Shown in pieces: positions 7,201-8,987 of a stretch of DNA of 8,987 nucleotides. The position numbers and the translations under genes were made by a program. Source of the stretch: JAKLKS01 sp964370855 (GTDB lineage: Bacteria; Planctomycetota; JAJSAM01; JAKLKS01); assembly GCA_964370855.1 (NCBI GenBank), contig CAYJMF010000156.1, positions 1 to 8,987 on the forward strand. Direction: 5' to 3'. How positions within the stretch are numbered: position 1 is the first letter of the stretch; each line of letters begins with the position of its first letter. The notes below the pieces were generated by a model. It had not been told where the DNA came from and ran no database searches. It saw only the letters and a program-made list of their open reading frames with translations.

Positions 7201-7955
7201 GCAGGACCCTGGAGGGGGCCTCGGGCATCGTGGAGGTGAACCCCGACGGAACGCTGCTGCGGGAGCTGCGCGGGCGCCTCGCCCGCGGCGAGATCGGGGG
7301 CCACTTCCTCGTCCGCCCCCCGGGCTCCGGCTTCAAGGGCCGCTTCACGCTCTCCGGGGCCCATGCGCGGGACGTCTTCACCCCCGACGACCCGACGGCC
7401 TCCGTGGAGGGGCGCGTGAGCGGGGACATCGAGATCGGGAACCCGACGGGGAGGCCGGAGGACCTCCGGGGGCAGGTCCGGGCCGACGTCACCGGGGGGA
7501 GCCTCTTCCGGGTCCCGGTGTTCGACCGGATCTACAGCCTGCTGGGGCAGAGCCGCCCGCCGGAGTTCACCGCGGGGATGTTCGCCGGGGGGATCTCCGG
7601 GGACCGCCTGCGCCTCGAGGAGTTCGACGTGGACAGCAGCGTCCTCTCCCTCCACAAGGCCGCGGGCGGGAGCTTCGTCTGGCTGGACGGGCGCATCGAC
7701 CTCAAGCTCCGGCCGGAGTTCAAGGGGGTCACGACCTGGCCCGGCCTGAGCTGGCTCTTCGACGCCTTCAACGTCGTCGTCAAGCCGGTCTACGAGCGGT
7801 TCCACACGATCCGGGTGACGGGGACCCTCAGGAACCCCGTCGTGGATCAGGACTTCCTCCCCTTCCTCTCCTCCGGACCCGAGGATCGGCTCCCGAGGCT
7901 CCCCGTGCCGCCGGAGGAGACGAACACCAGGGCGCGCCCGGTCTGGGACTTCTGA
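4212..7955 (+). CDS. AsmA-like repeating-beta-groove envelope protein, probable lipid bridge
   Basis: A 1247-residue periplasm-spanning protein, anchored in the inner membrane. A basic N-terminus (RIRRR) and a hydrophobic helix at 7-25 form a signal anchor. Residues 27-135 look like the AsmA/TamB opening: a helix, then G-x-V-x-L strands, D.RLFDPDVTVERD and a DGGFVLAG turn. Residues about 271-970 hold repeated modules, each opening with an alternating strand such as VEARGLALDD or VSGRGIPLDG. Residues about 1090-1210 resemble the AsmA-like C-terminal domain: LFRVPVFDRIYSLLG, LRLEEFDVDSSVLSL, IRVTGTLRNPVV. Family knowledge: AsmA, TamB, YhdP and YdbH move phospholipid between membranes through a hydrophobic groove; that role is inferred here. 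ATG 4212 is supported by GAGGG and by the signal anchor. The neighbours make wall and surface-glycan precursors, so an envelope role fits. The exact subfamily and cargo are unknown; the long module array could also reflect a lineage-specific AsmA protein with another envelope function. Confidence 0.85.
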   Translation: MRIRRRTAAALCALFLLASAGAAVWRLLQPERLRSLVLDGIRRELRPGYDVELDGVDYDIRAGRLRCDGLRLLRTTPRREVLASIPRVEVSTRIWQLFTNLAVTDVRLFDPDVTVERDPDGGFVLAGAFGPWDDPAPSFRPRIRVSGGTVRYRDGSLLAPGGDLRFAVKEVDWQESKDGGPSEFEAELRETAAGGGAASLGKVTLRGKLPLAPSGLVLAVERFTFDGALLARLAPDLRERFAGVHIEGPFGEGREAPGLEVLAAAAAGGPAVTARLRPRGVSLLLDALPVRFTGGTGTLAYDGASRGLQIEDFAIRYKAAEIHLDGRLEGLGSTFTGGMKFWARGLDLDGELHDALPPEVRRVWDAYGLSGVVDVTGAEPGEAGSFDSRFERAAADAPLRVGVTVRLRGGAMSYHGYVDPGDGVRKGFAWPVEHLGGSVRVDWIEGGATVVDLRDLEGRHGDVPVKAHGFVRDFGAGASGESRAEVGIHVEARGLALDDDVRRASPGMEDLFRRFSPSGRASLVKVFVEQILDVDDTAHESVSIDFDGDASFRYVELPLLLEGVSGHVDYRNERTEAGRVPAVALQGIRGRPEGGGELSIDGTVEGDDAPRLGLFVSGRGIPLDGPLETALRAAPGAKAAADVWDRARPSGTGDFRAGITGRDRAGERREEIQVDLNGVSIAGWGDIRYPVSGLHGTVEVLPESVTLRGLRGTGAEGPVTLEGVVRDPGGEATLDLVIGAEDALLDESLRGPLGPAAAKAEGYFDIVRPAPGLRGDVKVMLQGSAESVEPVLEASGIRGGIRPLDVRNLDVAEGAARYEDGRVIVTGLAGAIGDREFTVREARFDLERGTGRMDLEVRRLRFPRDLLGILSEEAVTGIERVTPDRFFHVDRLDVHLSDGFRRIALDGVVSLSPTRPGRNDGLGLQGIFDLDGLAFQRKGTERPWTEITGAVHLEGGELRPGIDLEHLRGRIDFGGTFGPDGNRAVLSLSDFSGQAEGRTLEGASGIVEVNPDGTLLRELRGRLARGEIGGHFLVRPPGSGFKGRFTLSGAHARDVFTPDDPTASVEGRVSGDIEIGNPTGRPEDLRGQVRADVTGGSLFRVPVFDRIYSLLGQSRPPEFTAGMFAGGISGDRLRLEEFDVDSSVLSLHKAAGGSFVWLDGRIDLKLRPEFKGVTTWPGLSWLFDAFNVVVKPVYERFHTIRVTGTLRNPVVDQDFLPFLSSGPEDRLPRLPVPPEETNTRARPVWDF
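5022..7120 (+). repeat. Tandem protein modules inside the AsmA-like gene
   Basis: Module openings share an alternating strand, then an LD or D-rich turn, then a short helix with W or F and often an SG: residues 338 (FWARGLDLDGEL...VWDAYGLSG), 484 (VEARGLALDDDV...FRRFSPSG), 610 (VSGRGIPLDGPL...VWDRARPSG), 732 (LVIGAEDALLDESL) and 851 (LEVRRLRFPRDLL). Spacings are about 146, 126, 122 and 119 residues. A shorter version starts near 271 (LRPRGVSLLLDAL). Between openings, strands of the form V.L..L.G..G..PV...G.V recur. Modules 484 and 610 match best; 732 and 851 are diverged. Aligned by eye only. Confidence 0.6.
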
Positions 7956-8020
7956 TGACCTCCAAGGGACGGGGATCCTCCTCCCCGGAAAGGGACGGTG
8001 CATGGCGCTCCACGCGGTGA
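7955..8020 (+). other. Possible 21-codon coupling ORF bridging to manC
   Basis: TGATG at the end of the AsmA-like gene opens a small ORF (starts MTSKGRG, ends WRSTR) with GGGA 7945-7948 upstream. It ends 19 bases into manC in another frame. The peptide is Ser/Arg-rich and resembles nothing I know. The 46-base gap also holds a weak 6-bp stem (7970-7975 with 7982-7987). It may be chance, or a coupling device like the one before the AsmA-like gene. Confidence 0.15.
7991..7995 (+). promoter_or_regulatory. Shine-Dalgarno for manC
   Basis: AGGGA ends 6 bases before ATG 8002 and selects that codon as the manC start, directly before the HAVILAGGSGTRF strand. Confidence 0.6.
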
Positions 8021-8987
8021 TCCTGGCCGGCGGCTCGGGGACGCGCTTCTGGCCCCTGTCCACGGAGGGGCGGCCGAAGCACCTGCTCCGGCTCCTCGGG
8101 AAGCGGACGCTCCTCGAGGAGACGGCGGCGCGGCTGCGCGGGCTCGTGCCCCCCTCGCGGATCCTGGTGGTGACGGCGAAGGCGCAGGCGAGGGAGGTCC
8201 GCCGCCTTCTCCCCCGCCTCGGCGAGGGGGCGGTGATCGCGGAGCCGATGGCCCGCAACACCGCCGCCGCCATCGCGCTGGCCGCCGCCCGCGTGGCGGC
8301 TTCGGACCCGGAGGGGGTGCTCCTCGTCCTCCCCGCGGACCACTGGATCCCCGACGGGCCCGCCTTCCGCCGGACGATGGCCGCCGCCGCGGAGCGGGCG
8401 CGGACGGCGCGCACCCTCGTCCTCGTGGGGGTGGAGCCGGACCGGCCGGCCACGGGATACGGGTACCTGAGGATCGGCCGCCGGACGGGGCGCAGCGGCG
8501 CCGTCCCGGTCCACCGCGTGGACCTCTTCCGGGAGAAGCCGGACCTCGCCACGGCCCGCCGCTGGCTCCGCGCCGGGGGCCACCTCTGGAACGGGGGGAT
8601 GTTCGCCTGGCGGGCCGACGTCTTCCTCGAGGAGACGGCCGCCTTCATGCCGGACCTCCACGAGGCCCTCGTCGCGGCGGGGGCGGCGACGGGGAGCGCC
8701 GCCGCGCTCTCGAAGGCCTACGCCCGGTGCCCGTCGAAGTCGGTGGACTACGGGATCCTCGAGAAGTCCCGCCGCGTCGAGGTGGTGGCCGCCGGCTTCC
8801 GCTGGGACGACCTCGGCTCCTTCGCCGCCCTCGCGCGCCACCTGCCCCGGGACGGGGCGGGGAACGCGTGCACCGGGCGTCTCCTCGGCGTGGACGCGCG
8901 CAACGTGGTGGCCGTCGCCCCCGACGGCCACGTGACGGCGGTCCTCGGCGTGGAGGGCATCGCCGTCATCACGACGAAGGGCGCGAC
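8002..8987 (+). CDS. manC: Mannose-1-phosphate guanylyltransferase (3' end outside window)
   Basis: Cytosolic nucleotidyltransferase making GDP-mannose from mannose-1-phosphate and GTP, a donor for surface polysaccharide, LPS or glycoproteins. The 328 visible residues have no stop and follow the family order: the nucleotide-binding LAGGSGTRFWPLS (8-20) followed by RPKHLLRLLG, ARNTAAAIALAAA, LPADHWI, GYGYLRIG, REKPD with Glu178-Lys179, WNGGMFAWRAD (from 196), SVDYGILEKS (from 247), FRWDDLGSF and the closing beta-helix-like GHVTAVLGVEGIAVI. RFWPLS and the WNGGMF motif separate it from glucose-1-phosphate thymidylyl- or uridylyltransferases. PKH replaces the usual PKQ. Single-domain members are about 350-360 residues, so only 20-40 residues are probably missing; a C-terminal isomerase domain, as in bifunctional ManC, cannot be excluded. 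It lies 46 bases after the AsmA-like gene, likely in the same operon. Confidence 0.93.
   Translation, partial: MALHAVILAGGSGTRFWPLSTEGRPKHLLRLLGKRTLLEETAARLRGLVPPSRILVVTAKAQAREVRRLLPRLGEGAVIAEPMARNTAAAIALAAARVAASDPEGVLLVLPADHWIPDGPAFRRTMAAAAERARTARTLVLVGVEPDRPATGYGYLRIGRRTGRSGAVPVHRVDLFREKPDLATARRWLRAGGHLWNGGMFAWRADVFLEETAAFMPDLHEALVAAGAATGSAAALSKAYARCPSKSVDYGILEKSRRVEVVAAGFRWDDLGSFAALARHLPRDGAGNACTGRLLGVDARNVVAVAPDGHVTAVLGVEGIAVITTKGA

Noticed and set aside
7970..7987. Terminator between the AsmA-like gene and manC
   Set aside because: The stem is only 6 bp with a 6-base loop and is followed by GGAAAGGGA rather than a T-tract; it directly abuts the manC ribosome binding site.
5300..8020. 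A 906-codon + strand frame inside the AsmA-like gene
   Set aside because: Arg/Gly/Pro-rich out-of-frame translation with no recognisable domain; the other frame has a signal anchor and AsmA-like ends.
4155..8648. A 1497-codon open frame on the minus strand
   Set aside because: It lies antisense to the AsmA-like gene and manC. Stop codons are rare in any frame of such GC-rich DNA, the translation is low-complexity (Glu, Gly, Pro, Val, Asp, His) without domains, and the + strand proteins have clear families.
1..8987. Phage, transposon, CRISPR, toxin-antitoxin or defence genes
   Set aside because: No transposase, integrase, direct-repeat array, terminal inverted repeats or small toxin pairs are visible; the base composition and codon use are uniform along the window.

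Overview
The window is a very GC-rich stretch of bacterial chromosome in which every convincing gene lies on the + strand. Third codon positions are almost always G or C, three of the six genes start with GTG, and gaps are tiny or negative. A long AsmA-like protein (which needs two membranes to make sense) together with UDP-GlcNAc, D-alanine and GDP-mannose genes suggests a peptidoglycan-making, two-membrane bacterium. A CdaA-type diadenylate cyclase next to glmM is compatible with Desulfobacterota/Myxococcota-like, Planctomycetota or related metagenome lineages. The sequence alone does not settle the phylum.

Layout: positions 1-156 are a leader with a perfect 7-bp hairpin and a long C-rich, G-poor tract that runs into the first gene. 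Then follow cdaA (157-957, c-di-AMP synthase), glmM (954-2339, phosphoglucosamine mutase, 4-bp overlap), tsaB (2365-3069, t6A tRNA modification), alr (3062-4201, alanine racemase, 8-bp overlap), a 1247-residue AsmA-like repeat protein (4212-7955) and manC (8002 to the window edge, mannose-1-phosphate guanylyltransferase, cut off). No stretch above 300 bases lacks a gene, and I see no tRNA, rRNA, mobile element or CRISPR array.

Together this looks like one operon for envelope supply and homeostasis. GlmM makes GlcN-1-P for UDP-GlcNAc (peptidoglycan and LPS), Alr makes D-alanine, ManC makes GDP-mannose for surface glycans, and the AsmA-like protein probably carries lipid across the periplasm. 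CdaA makes the second messenger tied in other bacteria to turgor and wall synthesis, and GlmM is a known partner of CdaA in Firmicutes. TsaB is a housekeeping passenger.

No wholly new system is evident. The points most worth a second look are: the missing CdaR/YbbR gene between cdaA and glmM; a 69-bp stretch of pure G and C inside glmM (15 G then 9 C) that replaces a normally charged segment; the tandem ~120-residue modules of the AsmA-like protein; and the structured, C-rich leader.
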